18,913 bases of DNA. Source: Candidatus Poribacteria bacterium (GTDB lineage Bacteria; Abyssobacteria; SURF-5). The position numbers and the translations under genes were made by a program. The DNA lies in contig JACRIR010000052.1 of the NCBI GenBank assembly GCA_016215705.1, positions 1 through 18,913 of the forward strand. The letters are read 5' to 3'. This document shows, one piece after another, positions 1 through 6,696 of the stretch (its first letter is position 1; each line of letters opens with the position of its first letter). Under the pieces are notes generated by a model. That model had not been told where the DNA came from. It saw only the letters and a list, made by a program, of their open reading frames with translations, and did not search any database.

Positions 1-299
1 CTCATCCAAGTGGCCTCCCGCCATGCTTCTGCGGAAGACTTGGACAGAGAAGCGCGTTAACAGGCCGGGTCTACAACCGACATGCGCCCGTCATGGAGAA
101 TACCCTCGCCATACCGTTGTATGGCAGCCACGCGCCGAAGGTCGGCCTGAGCGATGCGAAAAGAGACTCATTCTTGCTGTTCGCTTCGCCAACGGCACGG
201 CTAATACCGGCGAAAACCGTGGTGGGGGACCGGAGGCAGCCGCTTGTCTTCACAGTTCAAAACATGCGCGCGGGAAGGAGCGCATGGCCAAACAATCAA

Positions 300-319
300 C
301 TCCACGCCCGGGCGTGGAG
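300..319. repeat. Perfect 20-bp GC-rich palindrome
   Basis: Two 10-base arms, CTCCACGCCC and its exact complement, abut with no loop. It lies in non-coding DNA and is followed by CCCAGGCTT. It could be a dispersed palindromic element or a protein-binding site. There is no T-run after it, so an intrinsic terminator is unlikely. Confidence 0.7.
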
Positions 320-381
320 CCCCAGGCTTCCTTAGTCGCACGTTTCATAATTCCTGCAACGTATTCGCCTGACCTCCGTAG

Positions 382-402
382 GGGCGACCCGGCGGGTCGC
401 CC
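382..402. repeat. Hairpin repeat, GGGCGACCC arms
   Basis: Perfect 9-bp arms (GGGCGACCC and GGGTCGCCC) are separated by GGC and preceded by GTAGG. The same TAGGGGCG edge occurs in the reverse complement of the hairpin at 1541-1572, which suggests members of one dispersed palindrome family. Confidence 0.6.
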
Positions 403-424
403 GCAAACAAAATGCACTACAGGC

Positions 425-456
425 GCGAATTCATTCGCACGCCTTCACGCGAAGGC
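425..456. repeat. Two adjacent small inverted repeats
   Basis: GCGAAT/ATTCGC with a 2-nt loop lies at 425-438, followed directly by GCCTTC/GAAGGC with a 4-nt loop at 441-456. With the hairpin at 382-402 they form a run of three different hairpins within about 75 bases, as in composite miniature elements. Function unknown. Confidence 0.5.
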
Positions 457-535
457 GCTTCAGGAAACCGAAGGCCAAACCCGAAAGGAACATGGCTAAA
501 AAGAACTTCGCGAAACACACGGCGGAACCTATTGA

Positions 536-598
536 CCATAAACCATGAACTATAAACCATAAACCATAAACCATGAACCATGAACTATAAACCATAAA
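536..598. repeat. Tandem array of nine 7-bp units
   Basis: Nine consecutive heptamers of three types occur in the order CCATAAA, CCATGAA, CTATAAA, CCATAAA, CCATAAA, CCATGAA, CCATGAA, CTATAAA, CCATAAA, followed by a partial CC. The units differ only at position 2 (C/T) and position 5 (A/G). There is no spacer, so this is a minisatellite-like array and not CRISPR. It sits outside genes. Confidence 0.9.
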
Positions 599-691
599 CC
601 CCCCGTGGTCTCCGGGGCAAGAATAGTCTCTTGGAGTCTCTTTACGTAGCGGTGTCATCTGCCTCGCGTTTCGCAGATTCGTGTTCTTTGT

Positions 692-726
692 TTTCCTCTG
701 CGCGCCTTTGCGTCCTCTGCGGTTAA
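692..726 (-). repeat. Degenerate dispersed repeat of the CGCAGAGGA type
   Basis: Read on the minus strand this is TTAACCGCAGAGGACGC followed by AAAGGCG and another CGCAGAGGA, a loose 9-10 bp periodic motif. A related stretch (CCACAGAGGTCACCGAG) starts at 18892 on the plus strand. Similar AGAGGA-periodic intergenic repeats are, from memory, widespread in environmental bacterial genomes. Confidence 0.45.
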
Positions 727-947
727 GATGTCTGTGCTTTGGACAGCAGTGCTCGCATTTTACAATTTCGCATTTCGCTAGCATAGTAGTTCAATGGAAA
801 AAGAGGTGTTATTGTGCCCGGACGTGAGGCTTTATGGCGAAGCGCGCCTCGCGTTCAGGACGGCATCTCATTGATGTGTCGCGTTTCACGCCATGCAGAG
901 AAGCAGCAGATCAAAGAAGTGGGGAAACACCAGAAAGGAGATTCAAC

Positions 948-1493
948 ATGTTCAGAAGAAACAGTGCTTTGTTTGTTGCGGTTTTGGTAGTGGTTTTGAT
1001 GATGTTCGGAGGCGCGGTGTATGCGGCTGAGCATCCGGGAACCGCCACTGCGGAACACCCGAAAACGGCAATGAAGTCGGCGTTGACAAAGGCAGACCTT
1101 GCGAGCGCGATCAAGGGATTTGTTGAAAAGGACGCCAAGAGAAGAGGCGGATACTTCCTGGTGTATGACGACGCGGAAAAGAAACCCGTCGCGCTCACCC
1201 TCGTTAAAGTCCATGAGGATCGTCTCTCGAAGGTTTCCGAAAACCTCTATTTTGCCTGCGCAGATTTCAAAGCGACCGATGGCGTCATGTACGATGTTGA
1301 CATTTTCATGATGGGGCCCGATAAGGACAACCTGAAGGCCACGGAGATCACCATCCATAAAGTGGCCGGCAAGGAAAGATACACGTGGGCCGAGGAAGGC
1401 GGAGTATGGAAGAGGATGCCCCTCTCTATGCCCGGCAAATCGGCTGAGCACCCCGCCGGTCACGAACATCCTCAAGGAAGCGAACACAAGTAG
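948..1493 (+). CDS. Small secreted protein with EHP-rich ends, unknown function
   Basis: The protein has 181 residues. The chosen ATG follows AAAGGAG at 934-940 and opens directly into a signal peptide (positively charged MFRR, hydrophobic core, AYA|A-type cleavage near residue 25). The in-frame ATG at 834 would put 38 poorly structured residues before the signal and is rejected. After the signal come two EHP motifs, then a compact domain of about 110 residues (roughly 40-150) with a GGYFLVYDD segment and a conserved-looking FACADFKATDG stretch. The C-terminus carries two more EHP motifs and ends in EHK. The His/Glu-rich tails suggest metal binding, which is inference. I do not know a function. 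It lies about 195 bases upstream of the DsbD-like gene, and I believe similar small proteins occur next to thiol-reductase genes elsewhere, but I cannot verify that here. Confidence 0.8.
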   Translation: MFRRNSALFVAVLVVVLMMFGGAVYAAEHPGTATAEHPKTAMKSALTKADLASAIKGFVEKDAKRRGGYFLVYDDAEKKPVALTLVKVHEDRLSKVSENLYFACADFKATDGVMYDVDIFMMGPDKDNLKATEITIHKVAGKERYTWAEEGGVWKRMPLSMPGKSAEHPAGHEHPQGSEHK

Positions 1494-1540
1494 CGCGTCC
1501 GGAGGGGCGGAGTTCTGAGAGACTGTGACTGTCTTTTGTG

Positions 1541-1572
1541 GGGGCGTCCCGCCTCAGCGGGACTGCGCCCCT
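1541..1572. repeat. Hairpin repeat after the EHP-protein gene
   Basis: The inner arms GTCCCGC and GCGGGAC (1546-1552, 1557-1563) pair across a 4-nt loop. The outer arms GGGGC and GCCCC pair with a 3-nt bulge. It lies about 47 bases past the stop at 1493 and could help end transcription, but no T-run follows. The reverse complement begins TAGGGGCG, like the hairpin at 382-402. Confidence 0.5.
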
Positions 1573-1688
1573 ACAAGAAGAGCACGGATTTTATGCGCCC
1601 AACGCATTTTGGATTCAGGTCTTGACGGTCTGTTGCCCCTCAAACGCCGCCAAAGGCTGACCGAGGGAAGGAGAGGAGTGCCGGTGCA

Positions 1689-4067
1689 ATGAGGCGATGG
1701 GTCGTCGTTGCGGTAATCACTATATTCCTCGCAGTGGTTTCGTTGTTGGCGCAAAGCCCGAGTGCGCACCCCGCAGATGAAGGCATCCGGACTGTCGATG
1801 TGACTTACCGCTTCATTATTCGAGACATTCCGGATGGAGCACAACGGGTTGTTGCGTGGATTCCGCTTCCTCTGACAGATTCACGGCAGAACCTCGAGAG
1901 TTTCCGCGTCGAGAATGGCCGGCCCTACGCGGTTGTGAGCGAACCGGAGTATGGCGATCAGTTTATCCAGTTCGATCTTTCAAGGGAGGTTTCTGAACGA
2001 CCGGGGGAGATCACTGCTTCCGCGGTCTTCCATGTGCAACGCAAGGCATACCGTGAGCTCGGGATGGAGCCGCCCGCTCCTGTTTCTGAGGTTATCCTTG
2101 CCCGCTTTCTTGCCCCTGACCGCCTCGTTCCCGTCGGGGGGAAAATAGCCGAAGAGGCCCGGCGTGTTGCAGGCGACGTCGACGAGCCGCTGGTCCGGGC
2201 GCGGCGACTCTATGACCACATCGTCAACAGCGTAAAATACGACAAATCGGGCACGGGCTGGGGTCGGGGTGACGCCATATATGTCTGCGACTCGCGCGCG
2301 GGAAACTGCACGGATTTTCACTCGCTTTTTATCGGAGAGGCTCGCTCCCTCGGCATCCCCGCCCGATTCATTATGGGCATCCCCTTGCCCCCGAATGCCA
2401 GTGAAGGCCTAATCCCGGGCTACCATTGCTGGGCGGAATTCTATGTTCATGGCCATGGCTGGATACCCGTGGACGCCTCCGAAGCCAGCAAGGACCGCTC
2501 GAAAGAAGATGCTCTCTTTGGCGGGCTTGACGCGAATCGGGTCGCGTTCACCGTGGGCAGAGATATTCATATACCCGGAACCTCGGGAGATTCGCTCAAT
2601 TATGTCATTTATCCATATGTCGAGGTTGATGGGAAACCATATGCCAAGGTAGAGACACAGTTCAGTTTTCGGGATGCGGGTGTCCCACCGCACGACCACG
2701 GCGCCATGGCGACAACGCCTCCGGCGACACCCGTTGCCGCAGAACATGAGGCGATCCGAGGAGCCCATTCTGCGAAAGGGTTCTGGGGAATGCTCACTAA
2801 CTTCAACGCGGAGGACTTTGTCACACGGTACGGCTACGGCTTGGCGTTCATTGGGGTATTCATGCTTGGCATGGGTCTCACTCTGACACCGTGTGTCTAT
2901 CCCATCGTTCCGGTGACCGTTGGCTATTTCGGGGCGCAAGCAGGAGGGAAGTGGACACTCCGACTCGCCTTCGCGTTGGTCTTTGGAGTGGGGATTGCCG
3001 TGAGTTATGCCGCTGTGGGAACGTTGGCGGCATTTTCGGGGTCTGTTTTCGGAGCAACCATGCAGAATCCGGCCGTGCTCGTGGCTATTGCCGCCCTCTG
3101 CGCAGCGATGGGCCTGAATGCGTTCGGCGCTTTCGAACTGCGTCTTCCCCGTTGGCTGACGCGTTTGGCAAACGGCGGCTCACGCGGCGGGTTCATCGGC
3201 GCAGCCCTCATGGGACTCACTATGGGCGTGGCTGCGGCTTCGTGCCTGGGAGCATTCATTGTAAGTCTGCTTGCCTATGCGGGCCAGAAGGGCGATCCGG
3301 CGCTCGGCTTTGCCTTGTTCATGATGCTGGGGCTCGGCCTCGCCACTCCATTCGTCGCGCTCGCCACATTCTCAAGTCTTATCTCAAAAGTCCCGAAGTC
3401 AGGAGCATGGCTCGTATATACCAAGAAGGTAATGGGAACTCTTCTCTTTGCGGCGGCCCTGTATTTTATGCACACACTTGTTCCCGAAAGAGCCTTTCGC
3501 CCCCTCGTTCTCCTCTGCCTGGTGACCGCCGCGCTGTATTTCGGATTTCTTGAAAAAACGCCCACAAGCACAAGGCGTTTCCGGATTGCCCGACTTTCAT
3601 TGGGGGCCCTCTACCTGGGGCTGGCCGCTTGGTGGTGGCTGCCGCCTGACGTTGAGTCCTCCACTGCGCGCATCGAATGGAAGCCCTATTCGGAATCTGC
3701 CCTCCAGGCTGCGCAAGCCGGTGGACGACCGACAGTCATCTATTTCCATGCCGATTGGTGCATTGTGTGCAAGGAACTCGAGCGTCTCTCACTGCCCGAC
3801 CGCCGCGTTGTCGATGCGAGTAGGGATTTTGTAATGCTCAAAGCAGACTTGACCCGGACTGACTCACCCGAGGCGCTGGCGCTCGCTATACGCTACAGCA
3901 TTTGGGGCTTTCCAACTCTTGTCTTCATCGGGCCCGACGGCATTGAAAGACAGCACCTGCGAATAGAACAGTTTGAGCCGCCGGCCGTAATTCTCGAAAA
4001 ACTCATAAAACTAAAAGGGTCCTCAGAGACCGTCCCGCAATTGGCGAAGCACCATGGGATTCTATAG
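1689..4067 (+). CDS. Transglutaminase-like / DsbD membrane core / thioredoxin fusion
   Basis: The protein has 792 residues and appears to be a periplasmic thiol-disulfide transporter. Its start follows GAAGGAGAGGAG at 1667-1678. Residues 1-28 form a signal peptide. About 35-300 is a transglutaminase-like region with the catalytic-type triad Cys207 (GNCTDF), His246 (YHCWAEF) and Asp262 (VDASEA). About 383-650 is a DsbD/CcdA-type membrane core with several TM helices, Cys402 in TPCVYP and Cys519 in AASCLG, matching the paired membrane cysteines of DsbD. About 665-775 is a thioredoxin fold with Cys691-Ile-Val-Cys694. Classical DsbD carries an immunoglobulin-like alpha domain at the N-terminus; here a transglutaminase-type domain takes that place. 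In known systems DsbD/CcdA moves cytosolic thioredoxin electrons outward, including for apocytochrome c reduction, which fits the multihaem cytochrome downstream. Whether the N-terminal domain cleaves, crosslinks or only binds is not known. Confidence 0.85.
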   Translation: MRRWVVVAVITIFLAVVSLLAQSPSAHPADEGIRTVDVTYRFIIRDIPDGAQRVVAWIPLPLTDSRQNLESFRVENGRPYAVVSEPEYGDQFIQFDLSREVSERPGEITASAVFHVQRKAYRELGMEPPAPVSEVILARFLAPDRLVPVGGKIAEEARRVAGDVDEPLVRARRLYDHIVNSVKYDKSGTGWGRGDAIYVCDSRAGNCTDFHSLFIGEARSLGIPARFIMGIPLPPNASEGLIPGYHCWAEFYVHGHGWIPVDASEASKDRSKEDALFGGLDANRVAFTVGRDIHIPGTSGDSLNYVIYPYVEVDGKPYAKVETQFSFRDAGVPPHDHGAMATTPPATPVAAEHEAIRGAHSAKGFWGMLTNFNAEDFVTRYGYGLAFIGVFMLGMGLTLTPCVYPIVPVTVGYFGAQAGGKWTLRLAFALVFGVGIAVSYAAVGTLAAFSGSVFGATMQNPAVLVAIAALCAAMGLNAFGAFELRLPRWLTRLANGGSRGGFIGAALMGLTMGVAAASCLGAFIVSLLAYAGQKGDPALGFALFMMLGLGLATPFVALATFSSLISKVPKSGAWLVYTKKVMGTLLFAAALYFMHTLVPERAFRPLVLLCLVTAALYFGFLEKTPTSTRRFRIARLSLGALYLGLAAWWWLPPDVESSTARIEWKPYSESALQAAQAGGRPTVIYFHADWCIVCKELERLSLPDRRVVDASRDFVMLKADLTRTDSPEALALAIRYSIWGFPTLVFIGPDGIERQHLRIEQFEPPAVILEKLIKLKGSSETVPQLAKHHGIL

Positions 4068-4200
4068 CCGCAAACTTATTCGCATGGTATTTTCGGACCC
4101 TTTGCGCGTCGCACGTGTGATTGAATTGGCGCCTACAGAATTTCGGGAAATCTTTTCTGGGAGTCTGTCTGCTTAGCGATGAGGACGGATCTCGCCGCAC
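4068..4200. other. Intergenic stretch before the regulator promoter
   Basis: I see no gene, clear terminator or repeat in these 133 bases. They separate the DsbD-like gene from the promoter starting at 4201. Confidence 0.5.
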
Positions 4201-4229
4201 TTGACAAAAAAGAAAGTCGCAGTTATAAT
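4201..4229 (+). promoter_or_regulatory. Consensus sigma-70 promoter of the Rrf2 gene
   Basis: TTGACA at 4201-4206 and TATAAT at 4224-4229 are separated by exactly 17 bases. Both hexamers match the consensus perfectly. The expected transcription start is near 4236, giving a leader of about 40 nt before the ATG at 4277. A promoter this strong is usually held down by a repressor, which fits autoregulation by the Rrf2 protein (inference). Confidence 0.85.
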
Positions 4230-4235
4230 TAGGCC

Positions 4236-4270
4236 ATTAAAGATATTAAATAGCTTAAATAGCGTATTTA
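4236..4270 (+). promoter_or_regulatory. Candidate operator in the leader of the Rrf2 gene
   Basis: TTAAA recurs at 4237, 4246 and 4255, a 9-bp period, and TTAAATAGC is directly repeated at 4246-4263. TAAATA-GCG-TATTTA at 4256-4270 is a perfect inverted repeat. The block starts at the predicted transcription start and ends 6 bases before the ATG. Rrf2 regulators often bind AT-rich dyads and control their own genes, so this is a candidate autoregulatory site. No clear Shine-Dalgarno sequence precedes the ATG. Confidence 0.45.
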
Positions 4271-4276
4271 TCCACC

Positions 4277-4693
4277 ATGGAAATCTCAAAAGCGGCTATC
4301 ACTGCAATTCACGGCCTTGTCTATCTCGCCAATAATGGCAGCGAAACACTCATGGACGTGCGCAAAATCGCCGACGACCTCGCAATTCCTTACGGATATC
4401 TCGCAAAAATCCTTCAGCGAGTGTCGCGCTCTCACCTCATTGATTCCGTTCGCGGCCCTCATGGCGGCTATCGTCTGGCGCTCGACCCTGCGAAGATCAG
4501 TCTTCAGAACATCATTGAGTCAGTTGATGGACCCGTTGTAGTCGGCAGATGCGAGCTTGCGCCAGGTTCACAGTGCCGCCGGTTTGACCGTTGCAAGATT
4601 CGACGGCAACTTGACAAGGTAAAAAAGCAGGCATGGGAAGCATACGGCGAGATCACATTGGATAAATTCAGCGACCAGTTTCTGAGCGTATAG
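4277..4693 (+). CDS. Rrf2-family transcriptional regulator with Fe-S-type cysteines
   Basis: The protein has 138 residues, the usual family length. The N-terminal winged helix (about 1-70) has the family signature: the recognition-helix region IPYGYLAKILQRV (37-49) and the wing motif RGPHGGYRLA (59-68). Cys92, Cys100 and Cys106 give C-x7-C-x5-C. From memory this matches the spacing in RirA (91/99/105) and differs slightly from IscR (92/98/104), so a sensory [4Fe-4S] or [2Fe-2S] cluster responding to iron, oxygen or NO is likely but unproven. It stands between the thiol-transport genes and the respiratory cluster, 128 bases before the first gene of that cluster, and is the obvious local regulator. 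Candidate target sites are at 4256-4270 and 4717-4732. Confidence 0.9.
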   Translation: MEISKAAITAIHGLVYLANNGSETLMDVRKIADDLAIPYGYLAKILQRVSRSHLIDSVRGPHGGYRLALDPAKISLQNIIESVDGPVVVGRCELAPGSQCRRFDRCKIRRQLDKVKKQAWEAYGEITLDKFSDQFLSV

Positions 4694-4716
4694 CCAAACT
4701 GTATCGGAGCAGCCGA

Positions 4717-4732
4717 CCTACTTGCAAGTAGG
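4717..4732. promoter_or_regulatory. 16-bp palindrome upstream of the respiratory operon
   Basis: CCTACTTG and CAAGTAGG form a perfect, loop-free palindrome between the Rrf2 gene and the operon it precedes. A possible -10 (TAGAAT, 4740-4745) follows, with no good -35 hexamer 17 bases before it. The palindrome would cover the -35 area. It may be an operator of the adjacent Rrf2 protein or of another dimeric regulator. It is too short and lacks a T-run, so it is not a convincing terminator of the Rrf2 gene. Confidence 0.45.
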
Positions 4733-4756
4733 CCTGTTGTAGAATAAACGTAGTTG

Positions 4757-4800
4757 CCTTTAATTGGGGACAAGATAGCGCATGACGTCCCCGACAAAGG
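4757..4800. repeat. Decayed copy of the GGGGAC palindrome family
   Basis: The left arm is CCTTTAATTGGGGAC and the right arm GTCCCCGACAAAGG, with a shared GCGCATG-like centre. It is 44 bases long against 45 for the intact copies at 15790-15834 and 16802-16846, and aligns with them almost end to end, but its arms no longer pair fully. It ends 21 bases before the GTG start of the FAD oxidoreductase gene. Confidence 0.65.
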
Positions 4801-4821
4801 GTTTCCGAGGAGTTCGCATCG

Positions 4822-6696
4822 GTGAAAACGGTCCCCCTTTTCAAGGTAACGATCCCGGATCACAGCTATTGGCGCAGCCAAATCAATTGCCAGAATGCTT
4901 GCCCGGTTCACACCGACGCCAGAGGATACGTGCGGGCAATAGCCTCGGGCGACTTCGAGCTTGCATACCTCATTGCCCGCGGACCAAACCCGCTTGCATC
5001 CATTTGCGGGCGCATTTGTGGCGCGCCCTGCGAAGCTGCATGCCGCCGCAGCTCGGTTGACAGGCCAATCGGTATTCGCCCTCTCAAACGATTTGCCGCG
5101 GGACACTCCGGTCCCGAGGTATGGGAGACCAAAGGCGACTATTTTGGCGATTGGCTCAAAGAGAGAATCATCCCTCAACTCTGCCAGAGTCGCGACGAGT
5201 TGCTCTGGTTGATCCGTCGTTCCGGCGAACCTCTCTCTCGCCCTTTAAAGGTCGCGATCATCGGATCGGGCCCGGCCGGATTGGCCTGCGCCCATGATCT
5301 TGCTCTGTTGGGCATCAATCCCGTCATTCTCGAAATGGAACCTGTGCCTGCAGGCATGCTCTATGTTGGAGTACCGGAATATCGTTTGCCTCGTGACGTG
5401 ATTCGTGCGGAAGTGAGCGTGATCGAATCTCTTGGCGTGGAGATTCAATGCGGGGTGGAAGTCGGCAAGGATGTGACATTCGATTCCTTGCAGTCAGAAT
5501 ACGATGCCACCGTAATTGCCGTCGGCGCCAAGCGCTCACGCGGCTTGCCTCTGCCTGGCGTGCAAGGGCCGGGCGTGATGGGAGGAGTAGATTTCCTTCG
5601 CGATGTCGCCTTGCGCAATCCTTTGGAGTTGGGCGCCAACGTGGTTGTGATAGGGGGAGGGAATGTCGCCTATGACGTGGGGCGCACCGTCCTCAGGCAG
5701 GCATATTTCGATATGGCGCGCACCGCGGTTCGTCAGCCGCGCGTGCACGAAGTCCACCTGTGTTGCCTTGAATCACTGATGGAAATGCCTGCCGACGACG
5801 TCGAGATTATCGAGGGCGCTGAGGAAGGCATCGCGCTCCATAACAGTTTCGGGCCGAAGGAGATCGTGCGCGATGGGCAGGGACGCGTGACCGGAGTGAC
5901 TTTCCAAAAAGTGCTCCGCGTCTATGACGAGAACAAGAAGTTCGCACCGCTGTTCGATTCAAGTTCCTTGACCACGATCGAATGCGATACCGTCCTGATT
6001 GCAGTCGGACAATCGACTGATCTGTCCTTTATTGATCCCGCTCGTCATGGGGTCGCAATAAGTGAGCGCGGAATTCCTGTGGTAGAACAGAGCACTCTTG
6101 CCGGCGCCGCGAGAGGCGTCTTTTTCGCCGGCGACGTGGCTCACGGTCCCGGCTTGATGATACATGCAATTGCCAGCGGCAAGAAGGCTGCCCGGTCAGT
6201 GTATGAATACCTCACCGGTCAAAGTATCGAGCCGAAGACACTCGAATTCCATCTTGAGTTGCCCAACTACAAACGCGAAACGGGCTACGAGCGTATCGCT
6301 CGTATCGATATTCCTGCTTCCGACCCGAAGGAACGTGTCCGCCGCCAGGACATATGCGTCGAGTCCGGCTATTCCGAGCCCATGGCGCGGACGGAGGCCT
6401 CCCGCTGCCTGGATTGTGGTGTCAATACAATTTTCGATTCCGATAAATGCGTTCTCTGTGGAGGGTGCGCAGAGGTCTGCCCGACTCTATGTCTAAGACT
6501 CGTTTCAATTGAGAATCTGGAACAGGATGACGGGATGCACAGGGCGGTCGAGTCGGTATCGGTGCGTCCCGGCGAGCCGATCTCAGCCATCATCAAGGAT
6601 GAAGAGAGATGCATCCGGTGCGCTTGCTGCGCACAACGCTGCCCTACGGGCGCGATCACTATGGAACGGTTCTGTTTCCGGGAGAGTTGGCCATGA
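4822..6696 (+). CDS. FAD/NAD(P) oxidoreductase with three Fe-S regions (GltD-like core plus ferredoxin)
   Basis: The protein has 624 residues, starting at GTG after GAGGAG at 4808-4813. Residues 1-140 form the GltD/dihydropyrimidine-dehydrogenase-type Fe-S domain with Cys23, Cys27, Cys62, Cys66, Cys70 and Cys74. FAD binding is shown by IIGSGPAGLA (146-155) and NAD(P) binding by VVIGGGNVAYDVG (275-287), and FAGDVAHGPGLMIHA (435-449) is the second flavin motif. After about 520 come SRCLDC (Cys529, Cys532), then two ferredoxin motifs: Cys543/546/549/553 and Cys597/600/603/607. It is cytoplasmic with no signal peptide. Its stop overlaps the ATG of the Rieske gene, so it is translationally coupled to the cytochrome b complex. 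The likely role is electron exchange between NAD(P)H or ferredoxin and the Rieske/b complex; anammox Rieske/b complexes include NAD(P) oxidoreductase subunits of this kind. Direction of flow is unknown. Confidence 0.9.
   Translation: MKTVPLFKVTIPDHSYWRSQINCQNACPVHTDARGYVRAIASGDFELAYLIARGPNPLASICGRICGAPCEAACRRSSVDRPIGIRPLKRFAAGHSGPEVWETKGDYFGDWLKERIIPQLCQSRDELLWLIRRSGEPLSRPLKVAIIGSGPAGLACAHDLALLGINPVILEMEPVPAGMLYVGVPEYRLPRDVIRAEVSVIESLGVEIQCGVEVGKDVTFDSLQSEYDATVIAVGAKRSRGLPLPGVQGPGVMGGVDFLRDVALRNPLELGANVVVIGGGNVAYDVGRTVLRQAYFDMARTAVRQPRVHEVHLCCLESLMEMPADDVEIIEGAEEGIALHNSFGPKEIVRDGQGRVTGVTFQKVLRVYDENKKFAPLFDSSSLTTIECDTVLIAVGQSTDLSFIDPARHGVAISERGIPVVEQSTLAGAARGVFFAGDVAHGPGLMIHAIASGKKAARSVYEYLTGQSIEPKTLEFHLELPNYKRETGYERIARIDIPASDPKERVRRQDICVESGYSEPMARTEASRCLDCGVNTIFDSDKCVLCGGCAEVCPTLCLRLVSIENLEQDDGMHRAVESVSVRPGEPISAIIKDEERCIRCACCAQRCPTGAITMERFCFRESWP

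Larger units (their letters stand above)
1..947. other. Repeat-rich region without a convincing gene
   Basis: No reading frame here looks like a real protein. Open frames exist on both strands but have low-complexity or arginine-rich composition and no recognisable domain, and several run across the repeats listed separately. The stretch holds palindromes at 300-319, 382-402, 425-438 and 441-456, a small inverted repeat at 109-124, the tandem heptamer array at 536-598, and a degenerate CTCTGCG-type repeat near 692-726. I recognised no tRNA, rRNA or riboswitch. A promoter for the gene at 948 should lie in the last 150 bases, but I cannot point to a good -35/-10 pair. Confidence 0.6.

Noticed and set aside
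23-499. 158-codon open frame on the plus strand at the left end
   Set aside because: Arginine-rich, low-complexity composition, no domain, and it crosses palindromes; the frame looks like chance in GC-rich DNA.
536-600. Possible CRISPR array
   Set aside because: Units are 7 bp and directly adjacent with no spacers.
431-784. 117-codon minus-strand frame with repeated FMVYGLW-like residues
   Set aside because: The repeated residues are simply the translation of the 7-bp tandem array, and the rest is the dispersed repeat.
834-947. Upstream start extending the EHP protein by 38 residues
   Set aside because: The ATG at 948 has a good ribosome site and begins directly at the signal peptide; the extension would bury the signal.
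2891-3553. 220-codon plus-strand frame inside the DsbD-like gene
   Set aside because: Alternate frame of a well-supported coding region with no domain or ribosome site.
4722-4745. Promoter TTGCAA...TAGAAT for the respiratory operon
   Set aside because: The spacer is only 12 bases; the TAGAAT box alone is kept as a possible -10 in the palindrome entry.
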